Assembly (NCBI GenBank): GCA_021234155.1
Contig: JAJEKV010000046.1
Location: forward strand, 9,865,012-9,929,011
Direction: 5' to 3'
Length of the DNA stretch: 64,000 nt
Source of the DNA: Isoetes taiwanensis
Lineage: Eukaryota; Streptophyta; Lycopodiopsida; Isoetales; Isoetaceae
Shown here: positions 12,081 to 23,360 of the stretch, piece by piece
Position numbering within the stretch: the first letter of the stretch is position 1
How the letters are laid out: each line of letters begins with the position of its first letter
Program-made: the position numbers and the translations under genes
Notes under the pieces: model-generated
Databases searched by the model: none
What the model was told of the DNA's origin: nothing
The model's input: only the letters and a program-made list of their open reading frames with translations

Positions 12081-13143
12081 TGTGCATTTGCTAATGCTAG
12101 TAAATTCTAAATTCTGTCCATTTGCTAATGCTAGTAAAATTCTAATACTAGTCATTTTGACTATGTGAGAAAATGTTTCTTTGTAGTCCAAACCCTTTTT
12201 CTGAGAAAACCCCTGAGCTATAAGTCTTGCTTTATATTTAGGATTTGCTATGTCAATCCCTGATTTTAGCTTAAAAATCCATTTGTTTCCTACAATGTTT
12301 TTGCCTTCTAGCAAATCAACATCATCACAGGTATTTATCAACATCATCACAAGTATTTGTCCTTTTAAAAGAGCCCATCTCATTTTCCATTGTTTCTATC
12401 CATTTAGCAAAATCATCTGCATTTATGGCTTCCAAACAAGAATTTGGGATATTATTGTCCATGGCTATCAATATGTCTACATTGTCAATACTCACATTTT
12501 CTTTGAACCTTAGACTTCTACCATGTGCATCTCTACCATGAGTTTCAAGACTTACCTTTGACTCATCCTACATATTTAGGCTTGCGTGCACTTCAGTCTT
12601 GTAGGTCTAGAAGATGGTAATGGTGAAGACTCAGAGTGAGTTTCTATTTGCTCCACATTAGTTTCTCCACTTGATCCTGGACATTGGGCATTACAGTAGG
12701 TTTGTTAGCATCATCAAGCACATCATCATTATCTAGAATATCCATCATTGTTTGCCCCCTGTCCTTTTCTCCCTCCCCTTCTACTTCTTCTCCCTTCCTT
12801 TCTACTTCAGTGTCAGGTTGCGCATAAGAAGAATGTTTTCCTCCCTCATGATTCTGATTTGATTTGCCCTCCTGAGGAAGTTTTCTTTGATGGCATCTGA
12901 CCGATGATTCCAAGTAATTCGCCATTGGGTTGGATGCGTTTGTGCATTTTAACCAATTTAATTGAAAACAAATGGGGAAGAGGTCCATACATATCAACAC
13001 TCTTATGCATTATAATTATCAATCTACTTTGTAAAGACCACGTCAGATTATAAGGGCATTGTGATATGTACCAACACTCTAATGCATTATTATCAATCCA
13101 ATTTGTAGAGACCATGTCAAATTAGTAGGGCATTGTATTGCAT
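12081..13143 (-). mobile_element. Copia pol remnant, proximal part of arm 1
   Basis: A second, partial copy of the Copia linker and RT N-terminus, directly downstream of the protease gene. The 113-codon frame at 12042-12383 holds the GNKWIFKLK and YKARLIAQGFSQ motifs of Copia RT. It ends after RILLALANGQ, where a 28-bp duplication marks the junction to the copied protease 3' end. Between the protease stop and the Copia part lies a ~75-bp sequence present twice in tandem (12995-13140). The repeat period to the distal unit is about 1.2 kb. Confidence 0.85.
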
Positions 13144-14514
13144 TTATAATTTGCTACAATCAGTCTTCACAAAAGAGATTGACATCCCTTTAACATCGTA
13201 AGAAAAAAGATGATTCGATTGCAAGACGTTGCCAATGATTCCAAAGTTATCTGAAGCAGAAATTGACAGGCACAGTATAGAATCATCGTTGATGTCAAGC
13301 ACATAATTCTCTTTTGGAGGATTCCATGAAACTCTGCCGAATTGAAAACTAATCGCTGGGGGTTCTAGATCGCGTCTTCCTGAAATATTGAAGCAAGGAA
13401 GAAAACTATATGATGTATTGACCAGAGGTAGGCCTCCCAAAGCTTCAGTATATGCATCTGTTAATGCATTGAATACCGAAGTGTCTAGATAGGTGAGTGG
13501 TGTGCCAGAGTCAACAATAGTGCCTCTAGAGTTGAGGTCTAAAGAAGTATTGCATCTTGAAATCACAGTATTGCCAACAGTAATGCTTCGAAGATGGACG
13601 TAGTAGTAAGGATCGTCAGTTTGTAGAATAGGAATGGAATGGCGAATGGAATGGTGAGAGATGTTAGAAGATGGCCCAAGGGTGAGGGTACCGCCAAGGA
13701 ACATAGTGCTATATATGTCCTGGGAATGATGGGTAAGGCAGTAAGAGAACTTTCCATCAAGGGACGGGAGCTGGGAGATGAGAGATCCAGGGGCACGGTT
13801 TAATCCGACGAGGCCATCAATGGGATTATCGTTTACGAAACCGACTAGAGTGTGTGCGCAACCAATGGTGATGTTGGGAGTATGGGTGCGACCAGAGGTG
13901 GAGGCAATGGTGAGGCGTTCGGAGGCGTATACGCCGCTATTGTAGCTAGTATCCTCGTACTCGTATGTATATACGCAAGAATTTTTCTTAGTACGGAAAG
14001 GAGGAGCAGAAGAACTAGGTTCTACGAAGTTATTAGGGCAGGAAGAGGCACACTTTTTGGAATGGCAAGAGATGGCGGAAAATGAAGCCGATCGAGAAGG
14101 ATCTAGCACAGGCGAGGCGCATGGACTGCACGAGCTTTTCTGGTTGCGGCATGCATAGCAAGGTTTGCATTTTACCCAGATCTGGTCGCTTCCGGTGTCC
14201 ACCAGTAGTGAGTAATTTTTCGGAGGCGTTCCCAGTTGTAGCTGTAGCATGTACTCCGATTCCCACAAGTAAAGGCTTCTTTGGTATTTCTCATTTCGCC
14301 CTTCCCTTCTTGCCTTCAAGATTTCAAATCTCTGCTTGCCTCTTATTTCTGCTCGTCTTAGCTTCTCAGCTATGGATCTGCCTGCGTCCACATTGATCAG
14401 TCTTGCTTTATATGTTTGAATTTGCCCTGCTTTTGCTATTTGCCCCTTCATCATTAGTAACATCAACACCCATAGCGCAGAGATATTCATGCTTGCCATG
14501 TTCGCAAGATACAA
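13144..14514 (-). CDS. Aspartic protease, A1 family, nepenthesin type
   Basis: A single-exon gene of 456 residues for a secreted or membrane-routed pepsin-like endopeptidase. Residues 9-29 form a hydrophobic signal peptide, followed by a basic pro-segment to about residue 84. The two catalytic motifs are intact: DTGS at 106-109 and DSGT at 335-338. Between them lies a cysteine-rich insertion (about 117-180) typical of plant nepenthesin-type enzymes. IIGN at 426-429 marks the conserved C-terminal strand. The length fits the family. In-frame Met codons at 6 and 9 could also start the protein. A TATA-like box lies about 125 bp upstream. Its 3' end has been copied three more times in the window, always next to Copia DNA. 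The substrate is unknown. Confidence 0.93.
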   Translation of the reverse strand: MYLANMASMNISALWVLMLLMMKGQIAKAGQIQTYKARLINVDAGRSIAEKLRRAEIRGKQRFEILKARREGRNEKYQRSLYLWESEYMLQLQLGTPPKNYSLLVDTGSDQIWVKCKPCYACRNQKSSCSPCASPVLDPSRSASFSAISCHSKKCASSCPNNFVEPSSSAPPFRTKKNSCVYTYEYEDTSYNSGVYASERLTIASTSGRTHTPNITIGCAHTLVGFVNDNPIDGLVGLNRAPGSLISQLPSLDGKFSYCLTHHSQDIYSTMFLGGTLTLGPSSNISHHSIRHSIPILQTDDPYYYVHLRSITVGNTVISRCNTSLDLNSRGTIVDSGTPLTYLDTSVFNALTDAYTEALGGLPLVNTSYSFLPCFNISGRRDLEPPAISFQFGRVSWNPPKENYVLDINDDSILCLSISASDNFGIIGNVLQSNHLFSYDVKGMSISFVKTDCSKL

Positions 14515-14794
14515 CCTTTACTAGTTAGGAGTTATATAATGCTGCTTCTGCCATTTTTGGTCCCGAGCCATTGATTGACCAAAGCCTCATTGTGCCCAGA
14601 TTTTTTACTTTTTTAGGAGGTTTCCTTTAAGTGAACAGTTTTTATATAGAAGAGTTCCTTAGCAGCAACAGATTTTAGTCTACTTTTATTATAGCAGAAG
14701 GCTATATGTATAATATATATATACAAAGACTGTCGCATGCACAGAGTATTTCCTTGAGTCCAGAAAGGCTAGTAGAGAGCCATCCTTCGCATCT
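14515..14794. promoter_or_regulatory. 280-bp divergent intergenic region with two TATA-like boxes
   Basis: The protease (minus) and tRNase Z (plus) start codons are only 280 bp apart, so this stretch should hold both promoters. Reading left, CTATATAAAAA at 14639-14649 lies about 125 bp from the protease ATG. Reading right, an AT-rich run with TATATATATACA near 14713-14725 lies about 70 bp from the tRNase Z ATG. The transcription starts were not determined. Confidence 0.6.
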
Positions 14795-17017
14795 ATGGCT
14801 TTGCCCAAAGCTGAAGACCGAGTATCTGTTGTGTCCAAGAATGGTGTCGGCGTTATGGACATAAACGGAATGAGTGTGGAGGGTCTGTCCATCGGAGGTC
14901 AGGAAACGTGTATTATTTTGCCGTCTCTGAAAGTCGCCTTCGACATTGGACGCTGCCCACAACGTGCAATTTCCCAGGAATTTCTTTTCATATCGCATTC
15001 TCACATGGATCATATTGTAAGTTTTCCTTTTGCTTGTTAAGAGAAGACTACTGAAAGTCAGTCTTATTTATGAATTATGAACATAAAATAGAAATCTTTA
15101 AGCAGGTCTTTTGTTTTTTTTCTGTCTTTTGTTGTTAAGCTGAATTCCAAATTTCTCTAATTTAAGTTTGGCTTTGTGTTATGCGCAGGGTGGAATTGCA
15201 ATGTATGTGGCAACTCGGGGACTATATAAACTAAGGTCTCCAACAGTAGTAGTTCCATCATGTATAAAGGCAACAGTAGAAAAGCTGTTTGAAGTGCATA
15301 GAGAACTGGACGGGTCTGAGCTGAAACATCAATTAGTTGGCCTAGATGTAGGTATGTAATTTGGAATTCGATTTGTCAATCTGATTTCTTTGCCCATTGT
15401 CTGACATGGGTATGAATCAGGTGGGCGAAGAGTATGATATGGGAAAGGGCTTTATTGTAAAACCTTTTAAAACGTATCATGTAATACCTAGCCAGGTATG
15501 ACCATAATTTTATTATGGCTGATGTTTAAACAACTTATGGATGATAAGGTAGGAGGAATACAGGGATACATTATTTATTCAGTAAAGCAAAAGTTGAAAC
15601 CAGAATATATTGGACTTTCTGCAAATGAAATCAAGAGGCTCAAATTCGAGGGAGTAGAGGTGACTTCTTGATTCTAAATGCTATTCTGGTTTTGCCTGCA
15701 TTCCGTTCCAACTCCAGCCTTAGCGACTTGCCATTAGCCAGCTTTATCATTTTCTAACTTCAACATTTCTCAGACCAGGATAGCATTGATAGGAAAATAG
15801 TTTTTGATGCATGTTTACTAACTTAAGTTTCTCCAACACATAGTTCTGGTTCACCTGGTTAACTATCATTAGTTACAAGAACTGAGCTTATAGAGTAATG
15901 GTACGATGATGAAGACTTACCGCCAGAAAAAACCACACAACCAAGTTCATAATGAGGTTTGATGAGGCAGATGTGTCTGCACTTAAAGATTGTATCAAAC
16001 ATGATGTTTATGATCTAGATCAGCATATCGAATATATTTAGCTGATGAAAAAGCCTTCTGCTGGATGTGAACAGGATAATGGGGTATTGCAAGACATTGT
16101 TCAATTATTGCTTTTGCCCAGAGATGAGATTTACATAAGTGGGAAATCTATCTGCTGCTGCCACGAATGTTATACCCAGAAATGGGACAAACCTGTTATC
16201 TACCATTGCCTCAAAGATACAAGAGGTGGTATAGAAGAATAGATGCTAGATATTCAGCGGATAGAGTGTCTTTGTGGCCACCACCACACTTATAGCATAT
16301 TATAGCTCTACATTCTGAACCTTTTCCATAACAGCTATAAGCTGACTCTCCATAAAAGCTATTCAACAAAAGTGCACCTTTCGCATATGTAAATCAATGA
16401 ACATATTATGTTGTTAAAAGAAATCAAACTGATGAATTGATGTGCATGTACAGATTACAAATACTATTAAAACTCCAGAAGTTGCATTCACTGGTGACAC
16501 AAAGGCTGATTTTGTGCTGGACGAACTAAATATAGATGCCTTGAATGCAAAACTACTCATAATGGAGGTAGATTTCGGACTTTTTTAAAATTTTTGAATG
16601 TTTGTCTTATTAGGACCTTTATTGCAGGCAACCTTTGTGGACGATGCTGTCACAGTTGAACATGCCCGGAGCTTTGGTCATCTACACTTGTCTGAGGTAA
16701 ACTAAATTCTGATTCTAATTGCCAACTTTTTGCAAAAATTTCTTATAGGACACCATTCAATGTTTATTTTCAAAACTATAGTCTCACTCATTAATGGCTT
16801 TTCAGATTGTCGAATTGGCAGAAAAATTTCAGAACAAAGCAATTCTATTAATCCATTTTTCAGCTCGTTATGGAAAGCAGGTAGGTTAGAATCTAATGTG
16901 CACATTTGCTATCAGGATATTTAGTCTTCAAGTTGACTGCAGGACATTATAAAGGCGATCGACATGCTACCAGTAACTCTCAGGGATAGGATATATGGCC
17001 TTACGCAAGGATTTTGA
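14795..17017 (+). CDS. TRZ: tRNase Z, short form (tRNA 3'-processing endonuclease)
   Basis: This gene encodes the zinc-dependent enzyme that cuts the 3' trailer from pre-tRNA before CCA addition. I read eight exons, all in phase 0: 14795-15016, 15189-15347, 15421-15495, 15564-15659, 16454-16567, 16628-16696, 16806-16880 and 16943-17017, giving 294 residues. That is close to the ~280 residues of plant TRZ1/TRZ2-type enzymes. Metal ligands are visible: HSHMDH (68-73), His147, Asp199 in FTGD, and His262 in HFSARY. MEATF and HLHLSE correspond to the HEAT and HST motifs. The product ends with LTQGF. No transit peptide is obvious, so a cytosolic or nuclear form is likely. Intron 4 is 794 bp and contains unrelated, possibly inserted, sequence. 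Confidence 0.95.
15900..16260 (+). other. Coding-like insertion in intron 4 of the tRNase Z gene
   Basis: The fourth intron is far longer than the other six (60-170 bp). It contains a 65-codon open frame (16045-16242) with a Cys-rich patch (CCCHECY). I cannot assign it to a family. It is probably part of a transposon or gene fragment that landed in the intron, and its splicing effect is unknown. Confidence 0.35.
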
Positions 17018-17413
17018 CAGTATCTGGTCAAGTTAGAAATTGCTTTACAAATTCCGAGCGAATGTATTGTAACACATAAATTTATTGAGTGTTAGGCTAG
17101 CGGTTTCTAAACTTTGATAAGGGGTTGAAAACCATTGATGCCTGGCATATATCAGTAGGGAGGCATGATGGATTATACTCCTTCACAACACGGTTTGATA
17201 ATGGTAGGTGTTAAATAGCTTATTAATGTAGTGGAAGTGATCCAATTATTTGTGATTTTGCTGTATTTTAAATTCTTAACAAGTTGCTAATGCAACAAAG
17301 GGTTGCCCTCTGGAGCAGAATCCAACAGGCTAATCAGGAACCAGGAACACGGATTCGAAGCCAGGATTGGCACGGATTGAAGCAGTAAATCCATAAGTGG
17401 GACAGAAACTTAC

Positions 17414-17478
17414 CTGAATCAACCCCAGCTTCCTGTCCTTCCCAACAAATGCGGCACAAGCTACAGCTGTAACTGCAA
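17414..17478 (-). pseudogene. Isolated coding-like exon, family unknown
   Basis: On the minus strand a short frame reading VACAAFVGKDRKLGLIQ ends at a good splice donor (CAG|GTAAGTTT at 17414). A possible acceptor (TTTGCAG) lies about 65 bp upstream. No partner exon was found nearby, so it looks like one exon of a captured or broken gene. Confidence 0.35.
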
Positions 17479-17653
17479 ATTGAATCTCAAAATAACAGCA
17501 ATATTTAAATATCCTGCCAACCATTGTCAAACCTGATTCACCAAGCACAAATTTGACTCCGAATAACCCTATCTTGTTGCTGCGAATCTTGCCAATTTGG
17601 CTGCCGTATTAGACTGCCCTCTTTACAGACACGAAGTCTGCTGCCTTTCCTTA

Positions 17654-18048
17654 GGGTGAGATTCGACTAGGACTTTAAAATGTTTAATTTTAATTAATTG
17701 CGCAATATAATTTTGCCATGTCAAAATGTCAAAAAGTCGTTGTTGTGATTTATTCCACTTGAGTGGAAGTTAATTAAAAATACTTACGTGGCGTTGCCAT
17801 GAGTTTTTTTTAAAGGACAGCCAATATTGGCTGGCCCTAAAAATAATATATGTGTCCTTTGCTCAAATATTGCCACGTGGATCTCTATTTTGTTTTTTTT
17901 GTTCTATTTTTCTTTCTTGATCCTTTAATGTGTCCTACGTGGATTTTTTATGTTTCATATGTGGAATCACCCCGTAGAAATTGCTATTTAAATTAAGGAA
18001 CTTTAATGCCACGTCATTAAAGAATGTTCACGTAATGGAATCTCACCC
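17654..18048. mobile_element. 395-bp MITE, Tourist (PIF/Harbinger)-like
   Basis: The element starts GGGTGAGATTC and ends with the exact reverse complement GAATCTCACCC. It is flanked by TTA on both sides (17651-17653 and 18049-18051), the 3-bp target duplication typical of PIF/Harbinger elements. It is AT-rich, encodes nothing and contains several CCACGT/ACGTGG words inside. Confidence 0.85.
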
Positions 18049-18051
18049 TTA

Positions 18052-18562
18052 ACGATTATAATATTAAAAACTTCAAATTTCAACGAATGCCAACATGCAG
18101 TACCAATTTTGCCATGCGTATCCGACTGCAAACGTCAAGAACTTCAGATGCTCGCCCAAACTTGAGATTTCGCATGCAAACTCGATTGTCTTTCAAAATG
18201 GCCACTCCAAATAGAAACTACTCGGTGTTCAAGTTGAGCTTCCTCTAATGCTATCTGGCAGTTTTAGTATCTGGCAGTTTTTGCCAATGCCAATGCTATC
18301 TAATACTATCTAGTATGCCGGTTAACGTAGCCAAAATCAAGGTTCTTGTCATTTCCTCTTCTAGTGGGCAAGAGCACCTCTTTCACATATAAGGGTCAAA
18401 TAGTAGAGGCCCGTACAAGTATCTTAATATAGATTTTACGACAAGTGCCACTAAGGAATAAAACAGGTTTGAGAAAAACAAAATATCATGTTTGCCAGCT
18501 ACAACAACAAGCCGGTATGTTTTCGGAGAAGAGTGCTTCTAAATATCGAGGCAATGGAACCC
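18052..18562 (+). repeat. Left half of a repeat unit interrupted by LINE copy 2
   Basis: From about 18460 on, the sequence resembles 20945-21088: AACAGGTTTGAGAAAAA, then a GTGTTTTC-like stretch, then GCTTCTAAATATCGAGGCAATGGAA. The similarity stops where the LINE tail begins and resumes after the LINE at 20580. Before 18460 nothing was recognised. Confidence 0.6.
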
Positions 18563-20578
18563 CAAAGGAAGGAAGGAAGGAAGGAAGTTTATTTTAACGT
18601 CCACGGAGGCCAATGGCCTATGAGACAGTACATGCAGAAAACAGCAAAAAGCCAAAACCCCAACACCAAAACAAACAATGTAATCAGACAAAGAAACCCT
18701 ACTACCGGATGAAAAAACCCCACTTGGGAGGAAAAACCCTAGCAAGAGGGCTCTCAAATACCATGCCCCGTAAGAGCAAGTCCGACTACCAAATCTGCAG
18801 GGATGTAAGCTCCCGTACCAGGCTACCATAGGTGATGCAAGTAATCGATGTAACGGTGTGTCAGAGCATCTAAGATCGGTGTGCCTTTGCTTTCGGACAT
18901 GGGCATATCTTTGGGCATCATTTGGAGGGCATGGTGCTCATCCTCTATCACGTGCATCTCACAACACCGACATATCCTTTCCTCCCCAGGGGATCCCGGT
19001 GCCGCCATTCAACCCCAGCGACACTGTTTCAATTAAGGTAATGGGAACCCGTCCTTATGGCAGCAATAGCTCTCCGTTTCTTCAACGAGATGTGTGCTTT
19101 CAAATGCCGGAGGGGTCCATGCTCAAGGCCGATTAATCTGGAAAGCGTGATAGTGCTCTGTCTTGGGCTTTGCAAGAGTAGAGGCATCCCACGTGGTGGC
19201 GGCCTAGCCCGCATCCAATTGCCCATTACTGGCGCATCCCGAATCGACCGGTGCCACCATCCGCTGGTAATCCATAGACCACCTCCTAAACCATCCCTTA
19301 CGATTGCTTTCGTGCCATACCCTCTTCACCACCGGGGGCCCTCCGCTAACAACATAGCTTCTGTGGGGGCAAGCGATGCTCATCCATCCCATCCACCTTA
19401 TGGAAGCAAGTAAGATGCCCGCGCAGATAGCGTATCGTCAGAAAGGCGAACCCCGCCTCATACAACAAAATCGACACGGTGCGGTGTCCTTCACTCCCAA
19501 GCTATATGTCAAGAAAGCTTTACGCACCCTTTCCAACCTATCCCATGTATTTTTGCTAACTCCGCCGGGCCCCAAACCTCCACCCCATATAGCAAAGACC
19601 CTGCTCGACCAAAGCTCTAAACAGTGTGCTCTCCTCGCCAATCCACAGAGATCTATCCGAACACGCGTTTTACTTTGCATATAAAGCCTTCCAGCCAGAC
19701 TGGCTCTCCTCTCCACACACTCATCCCACAAAGATGTTAGTAGTGAAATCAATTCCCGGATACTTGAAGCTCCGCACCATCTCCACTTCCCCCCCCGTAA
19801 TATAACTCCCGGATAGGGTGTTGCGAGGACAGATCGCGAGAAGCTTAGTTTTGTGCAAGTTCACCTGTCATTCCCGCTGCCCCACGTAACCCACCGAGGG
19901 CATCCAAATGCCGCCGATACCGGCCGTGTGGGCTAGCAAAGCTACATCATCCGCATATAGTAACCGCCCACGAGGTCGATCGAGATAATTGCACCGGCTC
20001 CCCATGGTGCCGCATCCACGCCTCCAAGCTATCAATGTACAACCCAAAAGCGTTGAGACAACGGGCAGCCCCGCTAACTCCCATAGTGCTAGCTACCCGG
20101 CCGATCTTCATAAGGCACAAAAGATAAATCCCATCATAAAGCCGTGCACCACATTCTCGCAACTCCCCGTGGAACTCGCAATTCTTGCAACCTCTCGCCA
20201 CAAAGATGTCTCGGGGACTGTGATCATATGCGCCTTAAAATCTACAAAGCAATACAAGTCCTGCGTCACAAGATTGAGGCTTGCCTCCATCAACACTCTC
20301 AAAGTGAAGATATGGTCGGTCGTGGAGTGAGCTGGGCGAAAGCCTGCCTGGCCAATTGCCCGCACCCCTGCCTCCTCGGCCCACTTAGTGAGTTTCTTCT
20401 CCACCACCCCTGCCAGGAGCTTTGCAAACAGCGAGCTTACCATAATCATCCCAATTCACGGCCATCCAGATATTACCCGGCTTTATGAACAGGAACAACC
20501 TTACTAACCATCCACTCCTGGGGGAGGCCCTCGCTCAGAGCCTGGTTAATGATCACCGTCAGGGGCCCTACCATAGAG
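18563..20578 (-). mobile_element. 5'-truncated LINE (copy 2), minus strand
   Basis: The same LINE family as copy 1, in reverse. The (GGAA)n run at 18566-18587 is its tail, followed by the conserved 3' end block. Reading upstream on the minus strand one meets a C-terminal zinc-finger-like piece (RICRCCEMHVIEDEHH, about 18900-18970) and RT blocks (SSLFAKLLAGVVEKKL, AGFRPAHSTTDHIFTLR at 20108-20449). The element is cut off just before the RT KAG block. Stops and frameshifts are frequent. A paralogous site without the LINE exists at 20945-21172. Confidence 0.88.
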
Positions 20579-21175
20579 GGTAAAAGCATGTTAAGGGTGT
20601 CCAGTTTGGGACATACATACACTAGGTACTCCACAAGCTAGTACTTTCTTTTTTTTTTTTCTCTTCCTTAGAAAATAGAAATGCTTACCATACTGTAATG
20701 AAATGAAGGATTAGTATAAAGGTTCCTAAAAATAGAACTGCTTACCTTACCCTAAATGATATGAAGAAACAGAATCAAGATGATTTAAATCCTGCTATGA
20801 CCACATCTATTTTGCAAATTGTGCACGAGTCTGCACCGAAAGAAGAAAAACAAGGTCATACTTGAAGGGATTTGTATTTGCCCTTGTGGGACTTTCCTCA
20901 TAAATGCCATAGTAGAATACTAAAAGAAATCAAGAACAACCTAGAACGAAATAGGTTCGAGAAAAATAAAAGAATCCTGTTTGCTCAAGGGCATATATGC
21001 GAATTAGGACAAAAAGCTGGTGTGTTTCCTGAGAATGAGAATCAGGCCAATGCTTCTGAATGTCGGGGCAATGGAATTGCTAAAGGTAAAATCATGTTAA
21101 GGGTATCCAATTGGGAACATGCTAAAGTACCTACACTAGTAGGTAATAGAAACTAATACTTTCTTTTTTTCCTTT
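20579..21175 (+). repeat. Right half of the split repeat, then its uninterrupted paralogue
   Basis: 20580-20662 (GTAAAAGCATGTTAAGGGTG onward) matches 21084-21172, and 20945-21088 matches the flank left of LINE copy 2. Unit 2 (20945-21172) therefore preserves the site as it was before LINE insertion. Between the units, 20665-20760 contains a short internal duplication (AAATAGAAATGCTTACC / AAATAGAACTGCTTACC). Confidence 0.65.
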
Positions 21176-22237
21176 CATCAAAATCGAACCAAAAAGATTT
21201 TAAAATAAAAGTCCAGATCACATTAAGTTTCAATGTTAATGAAAAACAAACCTACTATAGACTAAAAATAATGCATTAGTCCGTGAACTTAGTATTCATT
21301 GAGGCACATACAAATTCTATAGTGGGCTATTTTTTCAGGTATTTTCCTAGTCACTGAATGTAATACTTTTTAAGGGACACCATTCATGTTTAGAGTCAGA
21401 TTTTGACAATGGAATGTAAGGGTAGCTCATTAGTGAGTAGAATGGACATGACGCTGACCGTGCCTCTGCTCTTTGCCATGCATCCTCTATGGCGGCACTC
21501 ACGTGCAGAGTAATGCGACCCCTTATTATTTCAAACAATAGTTAAAAAAGGACTAATTTGAATTAAAATTTATGTGACAACAATTGGTGGACTCTAAATA
21601 GTGTTTGTTATATGGTTTATACATGGCACACGTATAGAGCTTCTTCCAAGTTGTTTGATCTGTTTTATGGTTTTGTATACTAGCTCATTTAACAAGTGCA
21701 CACGTCATTGAGATTCATTTCCATGTGTGTATGTCTTGAAATGCATTGCCATATGATAGGTGGCCCTTTCTTGCTACATGGAGATGGTTCATATATCCTC
21801 TTTTAAGCATGTGTTCCAACATACCTATTGTGTCCAGCTTTTTCTACTTCTTTGTCCTTTTTTTGTTGCCTAGAGGGCAACCCTTTTGCTGGTACATAAT
21901 TTGAGTAATCCTTATGTTGATATATCCTAGCAATTTCTATGCGTGATGTATGGGATTTCCCAAATACTTTTGCATGAAAGGGAAATGCTCTGGAGATGTT
22001 TAGAGCAAATACTCAAAGGTTGCAAGTTTGATAGATGGCGAAATGATTCAGAATCCCAAGTACTTGGTTCAAGAAGTGTTTAATAAATATGAGTTTCTTT
22101 ATCATGATAGCGTGTTGGAACAAATTCTCATACTAGAATGATAGTTGCAGAATGGAAGGTTAGAGGTAATGAGGCAGAGTGTTTCTAGCTCCTCTTGCAG
22201 ATGAGCCTTTGCACAGTGCCATTTTATGATTTCCTTG
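21176..22237. other. Intergenic DNA, nothing recognised
   Basis: AT-rich DNA with no supported ORF. A GAGGGCAACCC word at 21872-21882 recalls the hairpin end of the 0.8 kb repeat but lacks the rest of it. Confidence 0.4.
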
Positions 22238-22330
22238 TTGGCAACGTCTTGCAATCGAATCATCTTTTTTCTTTCGATGTTAAAGGGATGTCAATCTCTT
22301 TTGTGAAGACTGATTGTAGCAAATTATAAA
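22238..22330 (+). pseudogene. Copied 3' end of the aspartic protease gene (arm 2, first copy)
   Basis: The last ~30 codons of the protease at 13144-14514, from GNVLQSNHLF to the stop, appear here on the opposite strand and nearly unchanged. Similarity begins abruptly at about 22238. It marks the outer end of the second arm of the inverted duplication. Confidence 0.87.
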
Positions 22331-23360
22331 TGCAATACAATGCCCTATTAATTTGACATGGTCTTTACAAATTGGATTGATAATAATGCATTAGAGTGTT
22401 GGTACATATCACAATGCCCTTATAATCTGACGTGGTCTTTACAAAGTAGATTGATAATAATAATACATAAGAGTGTTGATATGTATGGACCTCTTCCCCA
22501 TTTGTTTTCAATTAAATTGGTTAAAATGCACAAACGCATCCAACCCAACAACGAATTACTTGGAATCATCGGTCATATGCCATCAAAGAAAACTTCCTCA
22601 GGAGGGCGAATCAGAATCATGAGGGAGAAAAACATTCTTCTTATGTGCAACCTGACACTGAAGTAGAAAAGAAGGGAGAAGAAGTAGAAAGGAAGGGAAA
22701 AAAGGACAGGGGGCAAACAATGATGGATATTCTAGATAATGATGATGTGCTTGATGATGCAAACAAACCTACTGTAATGCCCAATGTCCAGGATCAAGTA
22801 GAAACTAATGTGGAGCAAAGAGAAACTCACTCTGAGTCTTCACCATTACCATCTTCTAGATCTACAAGACTGAAATGCACGCAAGCCTAAATACTGTAGG
22901 ATGAGTTAAAGGTAAGTCTTGAAACTTATGGTAGAGATGCGCAAGGTAGAAGTCTAAGGTTCAAAGAAAATGTGAGTATTAATAATGCAAACATATTGAT
23001 AGCCATGGACAATAATGTCCCAAATTCTTGTTTGGAAGCCATAAATGCAGATGATTTTGCTAAATGGATAGAAGCAATGGAAAATGAGATGGGCTCTTTT
23101 AAAAGGACAAATACCTGTGCCGTTGTTGATTTGCTAGAAGGCAAAAACATTGTAGGAAACAAATGGGGTTTTAAGCTAAAATCAGGGATTCACATAGCAA
23201 ATCCTAAATATAAAGCAAGACTTATAGCTCAGGGGTTTTCTCGGAAAAAGGGTTTGGACTACAAAGAAACATTTTCTCACATAGTCAAAATGACTAGTAT
23301 TAGAATTTTACTACCATTAGCAAATGGACAGGTAGAATTTACTAGCATTAGCAAATGAAC
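22331..23360 (+). mobile_element. Copia pol remnant, proximal part of arm 2
   Basis: Inverted copy of 12081-13143. It includes the ~75-bp tandem pair (22340-22490), the acidic linker (TMMDILDNDDVLDDANKPTV, 22720-22790) and the RT N-terminus in the frame at 22972-23358 (GNKWGFKLK, KARLIAQGFSRK). It ends at the same junction into the protease 3' end as arm 1. Confidence 0.87.

Noticed and set aside
17290-17330. GGGTTGCCCTC as another hairpin terminus of the 0.8 kb repeat
   Set aside because: Only the core word matches; no hairpin stem of the right length and no CACCTTG end.
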